Position numbers and translations under genes: made by a program. DNA of 64,000 nt from Garcia nutans (lineage: Eukaryota; Streptophyta; Magnoliopsida; Malpighiales; Euphorbiaceae): assembly GCA_947685225.1 (NCBI GenBank), contig CANTUV010000062.1, forward strand, positions 15,892,501-15,956,500. Direction: 5' to 3'. Below, piece after piece: positions 22,190 through 33,745 of this stretch. Within the stretch, counting starts at the first letter, position 1. Each line of letters opens with the position of its first letter. Below the pieces are notes generated by a model. It was not told the DNA's origin, did no database searches, and was given only the letters and a program-made list of their open reading frames with translations.

Positions 22190-25100
22190 TATACTGACCT
22201 TGGGGTACCCCTTCATTTGGTGTTTAAAAAGGCTGTGGAAGGGAAATATTTGAAGCCTTTGGACCCAAGACCTCCTCCAAACCCATTACCTTCCAGTTAT
22301 AAAGTCAATGAATACTGTGAATACCATCAAGGGAATGGGCATAAAACAGATGCTTGCTGGACACTCAAAAACCGCATCCAGGATCTGGTGGATAGTGGTG
22401 ACATCATTCCCCTCAGGAGGCAACCAAATATCAACACTAACCCTTTGCCCAATCATTCCATCCACGCCATTACTGTGGAAGAAGAGTTGTTTGATCCTTT
22501 CAAACTTCTCTTGGAAATTAATGAAGTGTGTGTGTTAGATTTGAACGACCTTGCTGAAGAGGTCAGTGCTCTGACAAGAAGTGGAAGACAATATCAGCCA
22601 CTTGACTTGGGAAAAACCCCTACAACTTCAAATCACCCCCATAAGAAGACACCAGAGCCAAAAGAAGACCCTGTCCTCACTCAGCTTAAACAAACTCAAG
22701 CTAAGGTGTCAATTTGGGAACTCCTTGCTTCCTCATTCCCACACCGCCAAGCTCTCAGCGAAGCTTTGAGTCAACTTGATACACCAGTGGACACAAGCCC
22801 AGAAGCTTTGGTGGCCACTTTGACCCAATCAACCAAGACATTGAGTATCCGATTTTCTGATACAGACCTACCAGAAGATGGCAGTAAACACAATGACGCT
22901 CTATACATCACCGTACAGACTGGGGGAAAGACTGTGCCCATGGTTCTCATTGATAATGGGTCAGCCTTAAATGTGTGTCCTTTGAAAGTAGCAAGCTGTC
23001 TGGAGTTGGAGACTACAGATCTTACACCTTCTGATCAGATTGTGAGAGCATATGATAACACTCGAAGAGAAATTTTGGGTGTTGCCACTCTAGAAATTGC
23101 TGTTGGGCCGGTGAAAATGAAAGTGCCCTTTCAGGTCATTGATGTACCCGCGAGCTTTAATCTCCTCCTTGGAAGGCCGTGGATTCATCAGATTAATGTT
23201 GTACCTTCATCACTACACCGAAAACTTAAATTCCCTTTTGAAGGAAAAATCATCACTATCAAAGGGGACACCTGCGAAATCAACAAGAAAACCATGGTTC
23301 AGTCTCTCCTTGAGGTTGTTCCTGGTGAAACCTCCATGACCTTGACTGGGTTTCATTACGACACAGTTCAATGCATTGAAGGTGAAAAGCCAAAAGGGCC
23401 ATTTGTCTCATATGACTTTGGGGAGGTTCAAATCAACTGCCTAGTGGGAATGATGCTGAGGGTAGGTCTATTGCCCGGCATGGAAATGATGAAGTCTGGG
23501 AGAAAAACACCTGTAGTACGGCCGTGGGAAGAGCCTGAGAATAAGGGAACTTTTGGCTTGGGGTACAAACCTACAGACGAGGAAATAGAAGAGCTTGAGT
23601 GTGGAAGGAAGAAAAAGGGAAATTGGGGGGCAAGAAGCCTCAAAATGTGCCCTTACTTTAGAACTCTGAATGGTCACTTTTGCAAACCTGGAAAGGCAGT
23701 TCATCACCGTGGTTTTCAGGAACCATTCTATTCTCCTATGACCGGAAAGAAGCTACCGGGTTTTGAAATGTTTGCTGATGTTGTGGCCATGAAAGAAGAA
23801 GAGCCAGAACCTGAAACTGACCCCCAAATGGAAGATTTCATGCGGCCTAGTCTCTTTGATGAGGTTGCTATGATAACCAATTTTGAAGACAATAGGGATT
23901 TCACAAAGCTGATCAAGACCACGGATGGACCGCTGAGAAACTGGTACGCCGAGGAGGGACAAGCTGCTGAGGTTAAACCTAGTCCTGTGTCACACCCTGA
24001 ACTTGAGTCTTGTACCGAGTCTTGTACTAATTCTGAGTCAAAAACCAAGTCAGAGTCTAATTCTGAGTCTTCTGTAATTTCAGATTTAGAAAGCCCTAAT
24101 GTCAAGTCTAATGTAATCTTGGAGAATGACTCCGCCATTATCAATGAAACTGTTCCGATTCTTGGTTACCCTGTATCTTTTGCTTTCCAAGTATTATCTA
24201 GCAAAAATGAAATAAATGAAATAAAAGAAATAAATGAAAAGATAATAATTGGCAAAGAAAATGAACATACATACATTGCATATGATTGTGCGAATAAGGA
24301 ACAGGTTGTCGATTGCATCAGAAAGTATGCCGACTGCTTCATGTGGAAGACAAGTGATGTCACGGGAATAGACCCAGCCATAGCAGTTCACAAGATTCCG
24401 CTATACCCCGATGCGAAGCCGGTTAAGCAGAAACTGAGAAGAATGAAGCCAAAATGGTCTTTGAAAATTAAAGAGGAAGTTGCCAAGCAACTGGACAATA
24501 AGTTCATAGAGCCGATTGCCTATCCTTCCTGGTTAGCAAACACTGTGCCAGTCCCGAAGAAAGACGGAAAGGTCAGGATGTGTGTTGACTACAGAGATCT
24601 GAATAAGGCTTGTCCCAAGGACGATTTCCCGCTACCTCACATCGATTTGATGATAGACAGGATGGCTGGGCATGTGATGGTTTCCATGACTGACCTCGCG
24701 GTTGGGTACAATCAGATCTTGGTGCACCCACCAGACAAACAGAAGACAGCTTTCATTACAGAATGGGGCACTTTCTGCTACAGGGTCATGCCTTTTGGAT
24801 TAATAAATGCAGGGGCTACCTACCAAAGGATGGCGACAACAGTCTTTCATGACATGATACACAAAGAAGTAGAAGTGTATGTCGATGATATGATTGTCAA
24901 GTCAAAATCTCCAGAAGAACACGTTGAAGCACTTGAGAAGTTCTTCCTTAGACTTCGCAAGTACAATTTAAAGCTTAATCCTGCAAAGTGTCTATTTGGA
25001 GCAACATCGGGCTTATTTTTGGGATATCTGGTCAGCAAGAAAGGAATAGAAGTTGATCCAGCAAAGTCAAAGGCTATTCTGAAAATGCCTCCGCCAAGAA

Positions 25101-26092
25101 AAGAAAAGGAGGTTCGAGGCTTGCTAGGTAGGTTACAGTATATCAGTCGATTCATATCACAGTTGGCTGAGACTTGTGGTCCAATCTTTAAGCTACTGAG
25201 AAAAGGTGCTTCACAAGAATGGAATGAAGACTGTCAGAAGGCCTTCGACAAGATCAAAGAATACTTGTTGAGTCCGCCAATTCTGCAACCTCCCAGAATG
25301 GGAAAACCTCTGCTCTTGTATTTATCTGTAACAGATGAAGCCATGGGTGCAATGCTAGCTCAAGAAGCCGAAGATACAAAGGTGGAAAATGCAATTTACT
25401 ACCTCAGCAAAAGGATGCTGGACTATGAGTTAAAGTATAACAAGATTGAGAAGTTGTGTTTAGCCTTGTATTGGGCTTGTACGAAGTTACAACACTACTT
25501 GTCTTCTTACACTACTTATGTCATCGCAGAACAGAGTCCCTTGAAATTCCTTATGGAGAGGCCTGTTTTGGACAGCAAAATGACAAAGTGGGTGTCAACA
25601 TTGGCAGCCTTTGACTTGAAATTTGTTCAAAGGAAAGCTGTGAAAGGCGGGGCGGTAGCTGACCAATTAGCAGAATTACCCGTGAATGACGAGATGCGAG
25701 AAATGGGTTTCCCTGATGAAGACCTCTTGAACGTGGAAAGCAGTGTTTGGGAGATGTATTTTGATGGGGCATCCAATTATCATGGAAACAGAATTGGAAT
25801 TGTGTTCAAAACTCCTTGTGGAGAATACATTCCATTCGCAGTTAAACTTGATTTTAGCTGCACAAACAACGAAGCAGAATATGAAGCTTGCATTAATGGG
25901 CTTGAAGCCGCCCTGGAATTGGGGATTAAGGACCTAAAGGTCTATGGTGATTCTATTTTAATAGTATCACAAGCCTTAAGGAAATGGAAGATAAAAGAAG
26001 AGCGTTTGGTTCCTTACCTACAACGCCTTGATCATTTGGCACAACAGTTCAATGATCTGTCCTTCGAATATCTCCCAAGAGCAAAGAATTAG
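22190..26092 (+). pseudogene. pol: Element A pol: zinc knuckle, protease, RT, two RNase H domains
   Basis: Same frame as gag. Residue numbers count from codon 22217. Zinc knuckle C34-x2-H37-x4-H42-x4-C47. Aspartic protease active site D246-NGSALNVCP. Reverse transcriptase with CVDYRDLN and the catalytic Y888-VDD. First RNase H (about 1035-1150) keeps the YYLSKRMLDYE core but has AEQSPLK where a catalytic aspartate is expected. A second RNase H of archaeal type begins at WEMYFDGAS (D1183) with NNEAEYEA and VYGDS. Dual RNase H is diagnostic of the Tat lineage. The frame stops at TAG 26090-26092, just before the last RNase H aspartate (FADALATLA), fitting CAG-to-TAG. It would process the polyprotein and copy RNA to DNA in the particle. 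Confidence 0.93.
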
Positions 26093-27463
26093 TTTGCTGA
26101 TGCCTTGGCTACTTTAGCTTCCATGATCAATATCAAGGAGGGGAAAGTCATTCGTCCATTGAAAGTTCAGCTTCAAAAGCAACCCGCCCATGTAATGCAC
26201 TTGGCCGATGGTAAACCATGGTTTTGGGATATCAAGACCTATCTCAAGGATGGAAATTATCCGGAGGGATCATCAAAGGTTGATCAGAGGGCAATAAGGC
26301 AGCTTGCCACAGGTTATATTCTTAATGGAGATACCCTCTACAAAAGAAGTTGGAATGGAATGCACCTAAGGTGTGTGAATGAGGCAGAAGCTGAGCAGAT
26401 CATGGAAATAGTACATGGTGGCGAATCAGGACCACACATGTATGGGATCGCCTTGGCTCGAAAAATTGCCAATCTAGGATATTACTGGTCCACCATGAAT
26501 GCAGACTGCGTGGCATTTGTGCAAGGATGTCATCAATGTCAGATATTTGCTAAGCTACAGAAGCAACCTCCTGTTGTCCTGAATCCAATCACTTCTCCAT
26601 GGCCCTTCGCTACTTGGGGAATTGATATAATTGGTAAAATACATCCAAAAGCATCGAATGGACATCAGTTTATCTTGGTAGCCGTGGATTACTTCACAAA
26701 GTGGGTTGAAGCAGCTTCCTATGCGGAATTAGACACCAAAAAGGCAGCACAGTTTGTCCGAACCAACATCCTTTGTCGGTACGGAACACCATTCGAGATT
26801 ATCACAGATAATGGAACTCATTTCCAAGCAGAATTTGCTAAGCTCTTGAAGGATAAGAATGTCCAGCATCATAAGTCCTCTCCTTATAGACCTCAAACAA
26901 ATGGAGCTGTAGAAGCAGCGAACAAGTCTATAAAAGTGATCATACAGAAAATGATCAAGGAACATAGGCGTTGGCATGAGAAGTTGCCATTGGCCTTATG
27001 GGGATACAGAACATCAGTTAGAACTCCTACTGGGGCAACCCCGTATTCATTGGTATACGGAATGGAAGCAGTACTCCCCATTGAACTGGAAGTTCAATCG
27101 GCGAGGATAATTCAAGAAAGTCAGATAAATGAAGCTGAATGGATCAGCAATTATCATCATCAGTTGTTGAGTTTGGATGAAAAAAGACTTCAAGCTCTAC
27201 ATCAGATTCAAGGGTATCAAAGGCGAATGGCCAGACATTTCAACAAAAAGGTCAAAGATCGAAAGTTGGAAGAAGGTTGTTTGGTTTTGAAGGAGATCAG
27301 AACACCTGTTACAGATCCTCGTGGGAAGTTTCGTCCTCATTGGGCGGGACCCTACATTTTGAAGAAAATACTTTCCGGCGGAGCCGTCATCTTGTATGAT
27401 TTGGATGGTCTGGAGTTCACAAACCCATGCAATCTGGATCAACTAAAGAAATATTATGCATGA
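26093..27463 (+). pseudogene. pol: Element A pol, integrase part
   Basis: Continues the pol frame after the TAG at 26090. It begins with the last RNase H residues (FADALATLA). The integrase follows with an HHCC zinc domain (HGGESGPHMYG then CHQCQ) and the catalytic triad D174 (WGIDIIG), D235 (TDNGTHF) and E270 (GAVEAAN), counted from 26105; the D-to-E spacing of 34 is normal. A C-terminal region with a GPYILKK motif (SH3-like DNA-binding fold in this family) ends at TAA/TGA-type stop 27461-27463. Integrase would insert the cDNA and produce the 5-bp duplication seen. No break lies inside the integrase itself. Confidence 0.92.
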
Positions 27464-27604
27464 TCATGCATTGTAAGGAACTACATTAGACCTGATTCTC
27501 GCAAACTAATTCGAGATATGTAGGCAGCTCTCCTTGAGCACGGTCTAAATTTTAATAAAAATCATTCATTCATCTTTCTTTTGCCAAAAAAAAAAACAAA
27601 CAAA

Positions 27605-27760
27605 CAAACAGAAAAATCCCGCTAAGCCGAAAACCCACAAAGGGCGGCTTAGGCAATAGTGGGGCCCGCTAAGTCGAAAACCCGCAAAGGGCGGCTTAGG
27701 CAAGAATGGGTAAGAGCTCGCTAAGTTGAAAATCCAAAAGGACAGCTTAGGCAAAAATTA
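27605..27760 (+). repeat. Hairpin array downstream of element A integrase
   Basis: Three units at about 27620-27650, 27667-27701 and 27719-27750. Each has a 7-bp outer stem (CTAAGCC/GGCTTAG, CTAAGTC/GGCTTAG and a weaker third), then GAAAA, then an inner stem CCC/GGG around a 4-5-nt loop. Spacers contain AGGC and AAAA. Related units occur in element B at 56597 and 57410. Confidence 0.7.
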
Positions 27761-27847
27761 GAGCAAGTAAAAAAAGTAGATAATGCTTGGAAAGCAAAGG
27801 AAAGAGTCATGCCAAGAAGAGTCATTCATTCCCAAGGGAGTCATTCA

Positions 27848-28559
27848 TTAAAAAAAAAAGTCATTTCTTTCATAAAGTACCAAAAACCAACCAAAAAGAG
27901 TCAGACCATAAGTCCAAAACGTAAAAAAAAAAAAAGAGTCAACCCTAGAGTCTGCAGAGTCTGCGGCGTCTGCCTTCTCCTCGTTAAGAGGAACCACCTC
28001 ATTTCCCTCCAGCTCCTGCAGCAATGCAAGCCTCCTTGGCTTTTCAAGTGGCCAAACTTCAGCTATAAACCGAGTTCTGTGCTCAGGAGTAGTCTGAACA
28101 AGGGAAGGCTCTATAAAAGGCCTGATCATCTGATGGTTCCTAACCCAAGTTTGAAGAACAGCTCGAGTGACTCTGGGTATAATTTGGGGGCAACTTCAGA
28201 AAAATTCAAGTTCTTTCCCCAGTGGAGTTGGACTTCCTAGAGGATTATTTCTAAGTTCTTTACTAGAAATAATTACTGATGGCTTGAGCTTGAGGCATTG
28301 TAAAGTTGAAAAGCCTCTGAAAAGACCTCACATAGCCAATTTGAACCTCATGCCTTACAAAGGGGGCATTTGAGTCACAGCCAATGATTGAGCAGAATTC
28401 CTCAAAAAGAGGACACATCTCGTCCATCCGGGCACCAAACCTGAAGACATGAGCTTGTGGATTCCAAAATCTGATACAAGCGTGCAAGAAATCCCAAATC
28501 CCCAGCTGCGCCTCTAAGAGTAGCATCAGCTCACAACCCAAGTAGCAACAGCGCACCAT
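27848..28559 (-). pseudogene. Element A antisense PMD-like remnant
   Basis: Minus strand, two open segments. 28559-28263 encodes FWNPQAHVFRFG, then CPLFEEFCSIIGC, a motif pair typical of plant-mobile-domain (PMD, aminotransferase-like) proteins. 28129-27848 encodes a basic, proline-containing tail (VWPLEKPRRLALLQELEG) with no recognised domain. The middle of a normal PMD protein is missing, so it is a deleted copy. Antisense ORFs between pol and the 3' LTR are known in Tat-lineage elements. PMD proteins such as MAIN and MAIL1 act in silencing and genome stability in plants; any role here is unproven. Fuller relatives are in element B. Confidence 0.6.
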
Positions 28560-28830
28560 CCATATCTTCCCATATTGATCCTTTCAACCTTATGGAGACT
28601 CTTGGTCCAGTTGTTCATACAACGGTTGAAAAAAAAAATGCCTTTTTGAAAAATAGAAGAGGACATCATGCATACATATGTACTGTTTGTGCTTAACAAA
28701 AGTGCAGGTGCAGAAAAATCAGAAGTGTTGCAAGCAATCCGGAAATGCCAAAAGGTGAATCTTTTACCCCTCGCTCAAAATTCTCATTTCAGACGACCAC
28801 TGGGCCCCATAAATCATTTTTATGGACCCC
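28560..28830 (+). other. Element A 3' non-coding region with PBS-complementary hairpin
   Basis: No coding region. 28797-28835 is a self-complementary 39-mer (CCACTGGG..CCCAGTGG ends, CATAAA/TTTATG core) whose reverse complement nearly equals the primer-site region 20166-20205. Confidence 0.7.
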
Positions 28831-28843
28831 AGTGGGGGGCAAT
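28831..28843 (+). other. Element A polypurine tract
   Basis: AGTGGGGGGCAAT directly precedes the 3' LTR. The core GGGGGCAA is shared with the family-1 tracts. Confidence 0.85.
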
Positions 28844-30243
28844 TGTGAACACTCGAATTTTGAGGCTTGGGAAGCCAATTTTCTTAGACTGCGGACAACT
28901 GAGCCGGACCGAAGGTCCACTGTAAAAGTTCACCGTAAGTATATTGATATGGTACTTGAAATGTCCGGGACAACGTGAGGATCACGGATATGGTCCCGGA
29001 ATAATTTTTGGAGGTCTCTAGCTCTCGAAAAATCAGTTTGAACGAAAACCGGAAGAAACCGGCGGCCCAGCCACCGTGACCCCAGCGGCTCAGCCGCCGT
29101 GAACCCGATGGCTCGGTCCCGGCGGCCCGGCCGCCGTGAACCCGATGGCTCGGTCCCGGCGGCCCGGCCGCCGTACAGCCCGATTTTGCCTATAAATTGC
29201 CTTCAAGTGTTCAGTAACAAGGGTTAGCTTTTGGGAGACTCCGGGCCTCATGCTGACGAATTTAATCCGTAATGAATAATCATAATCCGAGGTCCAAGAA
29301 AACGAGATCTGGAACTTCAAAGTGGAAAAATCCTAAGCAAGGTAATATCCTAATTCATCATTTGTCAATTTAAGCATGTCATAAGCATTCCATCTTCTTC
29401 TTAATTTCTTTCGGTCAAAGACCTAATCCTTTTAGGTCTAATGGCCTAATGGACAAATCAATCAACATTTCGGCATTAAGCCGTGAATCAATCAATCTTT
29501 TTGGCACGGAGCTTAAATCGCATCCTTTTGGTACAAAGTACCTAAATTTCACAGTTAAAATCAACCTTTTGGCACGAAGCCTAAATTGTCTCACTTTGGT
29601 ACGAAGTACCTAAATTTCACAATCAATCAATCTTTTGGCATGAAGCCATATTGCACTCTTTTGGTACAAAGTACCTAAATTTCACCATTTAGGACTAAGT
29701 GCTAAATCTCACAAATTTGGCAAAAAGCCCGACAATGCAGGCCAAAGGCCTAAAATTTGCATCTGTTTGGTACAAAGTACCTAAATTTCACCATTTAGCA
29801 CTAAGTGCTAAATCTCACCAATTTGGCAAAAAGCCCGACAAATGCACGAAGCATACACACACACACATGCATGAAGCATAATTTTCATCGCCTTTAAATA
29901 GGCTTTTCCGAACTACATGGGCTTTGATCTCCCATTCAAATGGGAGTATGTAGGCATATTTGGGATTCACCCCAAATAGCAAGTCCACAATTTACTAACA
30001 ATCTGTCTCTTCTTTTCTTCATTCCTTTTAGATTTGTTCTTTTTGCAAGTTAGTCAAATGCATGACATAGTCCCCGAATCCTCCTTGGGTTCGCAGACTA
30101 GAAGCCTTTACATTGGATGCATTATTGGAGTCAAACAAGGGTTTTCTTAGTTTTTCCCTTCGAACAAAATAAACTGAGTGGTGACTCCCGATAACAAGTG
30201 AACGTTCGCTCGAATCCTTTTCGGGCGGAATCCGAGGTTCACA
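28844..30243 (+). mobile_element. Element A 3' LTR
   Basis: A 1400-bp LTR nearly identical to 18783-20154. The main difference is the GC palindrome array (29059-29176), which has a different unit pattern and about 28 extra bases. Followed by the AAGTG target repeat. Confidence 0.93.
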
Positions 30244-30248
30244 AAGTG

Positions 30249-31303
30249 GTTTTTGATAATGAAATAGTGATCATTGATGATGATGATGATTGGGCTCAAT
30301 ACTACCAAGATGCTCAAGAGAAGAAAAATGAACCGAAGGTTGTTGAGAAGGCAACTATTGAAAAGATCGAGACATCTGATGTTGAGAAGATGATTACTGA
30401 TTTAGAAAAGAAATTTGAGAAGAAACTGAAAACCGAAGAAATGTCCGAAGTTGACAAATTATTCGAGCTAGATGAAGAAGTTCTGTACAAATTCAAGATG
30501 CCATCTTTCGCAAAGTTTGATGGAACCAGAAATCCACATCTCCATGTGAAGCAGTATATCACTGCTATGTAGTCTGCCCGGGCTACTAAGGCTCAAACCC
30601 GAACATACTTCATGCTCTCATTGGACCCTGTTGTCCAAAATTGGTTCAATACCTTAGATGATGGAACACAAAAGAGTTGGGATCTGCTTTACAAAGCCTT
30701 CATCCAACAATATGGATATAATGTTGAGATGGAAGTTACCTTGATGGAAGTGGAATCCATTAGGCAAAGGTCGAATGAGAATTTTGTAGATTATGTAAAG
30801 AGATGGAGAAACAAGGCCACTTTGCTCAAGAAGAGGCCCGATGAATCCGATCAAATAAGGATGATTGTGAGAGGGGTGTTGCCTAGTCTACATGAAAGGA
30901 TGTCTCATACACTCATTCATGATTTCAAAGACCTTCTCCAAGCGGGTTTGCAAATTGAAGAATGGGAAAGAGAGAAGAACCATTTTTCAATAAGAAGGAA
31001 CGAGAAAGGGAACTATCAATCTGGTAGCCAAAGCATGCAAAAGGCAGTCGGTGTTAATGCTACTAACCAAGGAACAAGGAAATAATTTTTGAAATTGGGG
31101 AAACCGATGTCTTGGGTTCTCAATAAGCTTCAAAAAAAGGGATTGCTACAACCCTTAAATCCTCGTCCTTTGCCTAACCCTCTCCCGCCTAATTTCGAAA
31201 CTAAAGAATTTTGTCAATTTCACCAAATGCAAGGGCACGACACGAATAGATGTGTGAGGTTGAGACATGAGATCCAAAATCTAATTGATAATGGGGAGCT
31301 ACC
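30249..31303 (+). pseudogene. gag: Element B gag, part 2
   Basis: Resumes B gag in phase after element A. An acidic region (IIDDDDDWAQYYQDAQE) and a coiled-coil-like lysine/glutamate stretch precede the Gag core FKMPSFAKFDGT, HVKQYITAM, LDPVVQNWF and a FVDYVKRWRNKA helix. The zinc knuckle FCQFHQMQGHDTNRC follows near 31210-31255 (C-x2-H-x4-H-x4-C). Stops: TAG at 30570-30572 (CAG-to-TAG type) and TAA at 31083-31085. Element C cuts the frame after NGELP at 31303; the sequence continues at 39322. The Gag core is clearly related to that of A and to the F copy at 9076-9258. Confidence 0.85.
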
Positions 31304-32059
31304 TGTAACACCCCATCTTAGCCTATGTTTATAGACCAAGATGGACTGTTATCTCATGGCGGTTGTGTCTTAATATTTTACTTAGCCAATTTTAAGTGCA
31401 TATTTTAAAAAAAAATTTTGCCAGAGTTTCCCCTATAATTGGTGGTCCCAAGTGTCGACAAAACTTGTTTTTCTGATTTTTGAAAACATTTTACACAGAC
31501 CAATGTGAATACCATCAAATTTAATGCACTCCCAATGAATTCACCTTATACCCTCAACTACAAATCTGCAAGAAGAGTTCACACTTCTAATACAACATAA
31601 AGTAAAGGTTTATGATTATTACACACTACTAACATACCATTGTAACATAGAAATTCTCTTTTATATTTATTCATATACATGCCACAACTAGCTAACTCAT
31701 AATGGATCTAAAAGATCTACCCCTAAGATTTGTTGTGGTCTGGTCGTTGCTTCCCCAAGATTTAACTACTGCTCCGAACCTACGAGTCACGAAAAACTTA
31801 ACTCGCTGAGCGTTGTTGCTCAGTGGGTACTTTACCAATAAAAATAAAAGTAGTATATGAAAGTATTCAAAATCAAAGGAAATAATTAAATCATAATTTA
31901 ACCAACCTTAAACCAATAGAAATTATTGTACATTCAGGGTAATATGCTTTCAATAATGTAAAATCATAATTAAAACTCATTGGCATTATATAGTTTAACG
32001 AAAAATAATATGTCTTTGATTTAGGCTCTACTGGTATATAGGGAACCATAGTGATAAGG

Positions 32060-32254
32060 CAGTGGGCCTCCCCACTGTAACATAGGTGGGCCTCCCCACC
32101 GATATCAAATCACAGGAATGGGCCTCCCCATCCTGGTTAACCAATGGGCCTCCCCATTGGCTTCAGTGGCAACCAATATCAGATCACAGGAATGGGCCTC
32201 CCCATCCTGGTTAACCAATGGACCTCCCCATTGGCTCCAGTGGCCTCACCACTG
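32060..32254. repeat. Hairpin array in element C 3' LTR
   Basis: Seven hairpins with changing stems around CCTC: CAGTGGGCCTCCCCACTG (32060), GGTGGGCCTCCCCACC (32085), a bulged CAGGAATGGG type (32113, 32187), CCAATGGGCCTCCCCATTGG (32141), a variant at 32215 and CAGTGGCCTCACCACTG (32238). Confidence 0.85.
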
Positions 32255-33571
32255 AATAAAATATCATATCACAATAATGAGCAGTACTGCATGCGTTAGT
32301 ATAGTGCACCATACCCTTATCTACCACTCCCACTATCCAGTAGAGCAAAAAGATTTAAATGATTCAATTTAAGTATCAACTTCATTTTAGAATGATTCAA
32401 GAAATCAATTTAAATTCTCATCGCGCTTTGCCATTTACGCCGCGCAACACATTCTTTAGTCAAACCATTCCCATTTTTCACATATTTAATATCCACAATA
32501 AACATATTTAACATTTCAAAGCATTCCTCAAAATATCCCAAATTGACCAAATGAATAGTGTTGCGGCGAGTAAAATCGGCAACGCAAAATGGCATGACCA
32601 AATGAATAGTAAAATCTGGGTTTTCGTCAAAATTTCAGTTCACTTCAGTTATGAATTTGACCAAGTAAATGATCTTATTTTTGGCTGAAAGTTTAAAGAA
32701 AACTTATTTCATATGTTAACTAATTGCATGTAAAATTTCGTTGAAAAATTCATTCGTTTGCTGCCCCAAACAATTGCCACAAAAATAGTCCAGAAGCTGT
32801 CACTTTGGGACCATTTCGGCCCAAACATTTGAAATGCATAGGATAGTTTATTTTTCTTTTGCAAATCAATATTAAGGCTTCTTTAATAGTAAAGTGAAGA
32901 TTCAAACACTTCCTTTTAACAATTTTTGCATGTTTAACTCAAATCAATATATTTAAACATCAACTTCAAAACTTCCATAAACCAAAGTTTGTAAGCAAAT
33001 AGAATTTCTTTTATGGTAAATCACCAAATCAAAATTAATTATTCAAAGGTAAAGTACCAAACCTTGCTTTTCCTTGCTCTTCTTATCTATTTCACTTCCT
33101 TTCCTCTCTAATCTCCTTGATTTCCTATGAATTTAATATGTCACATATGTAAGAACCAACCCTAGATATGAACATGATGCTACCTTATGATTTTCTAACA
33201 ATCCTTTACTTATTCTTACTAATAATCACCATTTTCATCATTTCCTTTAAGTAGTTTATCATTTTTTACCATAATCATCAACTTACTAATTCTTTCCCAA
33301 CATGAACATAATATCAAATCTTCCTAAACATAGCCTAATACCTAATTCTAATGAAAGAATAAGACTTAGGATGGTATCTTACCTTATTTCCTATTGAATT
33401 TCAATTGAGAAATGGCTTGGACTTGAAACTTGTCTCCTTGAAAATGGAAGGGAGGTGGAGCACGACTTAAAGAAGAAGAAAAGTGGTGATGGTGGTGTCT
33501 TTTTGATCCTTACTTGTGTTTGGAAGACCATAATTAGTTATTTATAATTTAATTTCCATTTAATTAATTTA

Positions 33572-33745
33572 TTTATTTTCAATGGCCATGATTTGTCCAA
33601 CACATTTGGATTTAATGGCTAGGATTTGGTTTATTTTCAATGGCCATGATTTGTCCAACACATTTGGATTTAATGGCTAGGATTTGGTTTATTTTCAATG
33701 GCCATGATTTGTCCAACACATTTGGATTTAATGGCTAGGATTTGG
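33572..33745. repeat. 58-bp tandem repeat, three copies
   Basis: Three copies with period 58 (CAATGGCCATGATTTGTCC at 33580, 33638 and 33696), repeated identically in the other LTR at 38457-38630. Confidence 0.9.

Larger units (their letters stand above)
18783..30243 (+). mobile_element. Element A: young Tat-lineage Ty3-gypsy element, TSD AAGTG
   Basis: An 11,461-bp element with complete LTRs (1372 and 1400 bp; TGTGAACACTCG to GAGGTTCACA) and a perfect AAGTG target duplication (18778-18782, 30244-30248). It has a tRNA-Arg primer site, a single long gag-pol frame, a second archaeal-type RNase H, integrase, a hairpin array, an antisense PMD-like remnant and a polypurine tract. The LTRs differ at about 14 positions plus a repeat-length difference, roughly 1%. 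At a commonly used plant rate of 1.3e-8 per site per year that is about 0.4 million years. It lies in B gag. Only two stop codons interrupt its polyprotein. Confidence 0.95.

Noticed and set aside
23728..24144. 138-codon minus-strand frame in element A
   Set aside because: It is a shadow of the pol frame, produced by its acidic serine/glutamate-rich segment.
32060..32254. CRISPR-like repeat array
   Set aside because: Repeats are short covarying hairpins without unique spacers, in a plant retrotransposon LTR.
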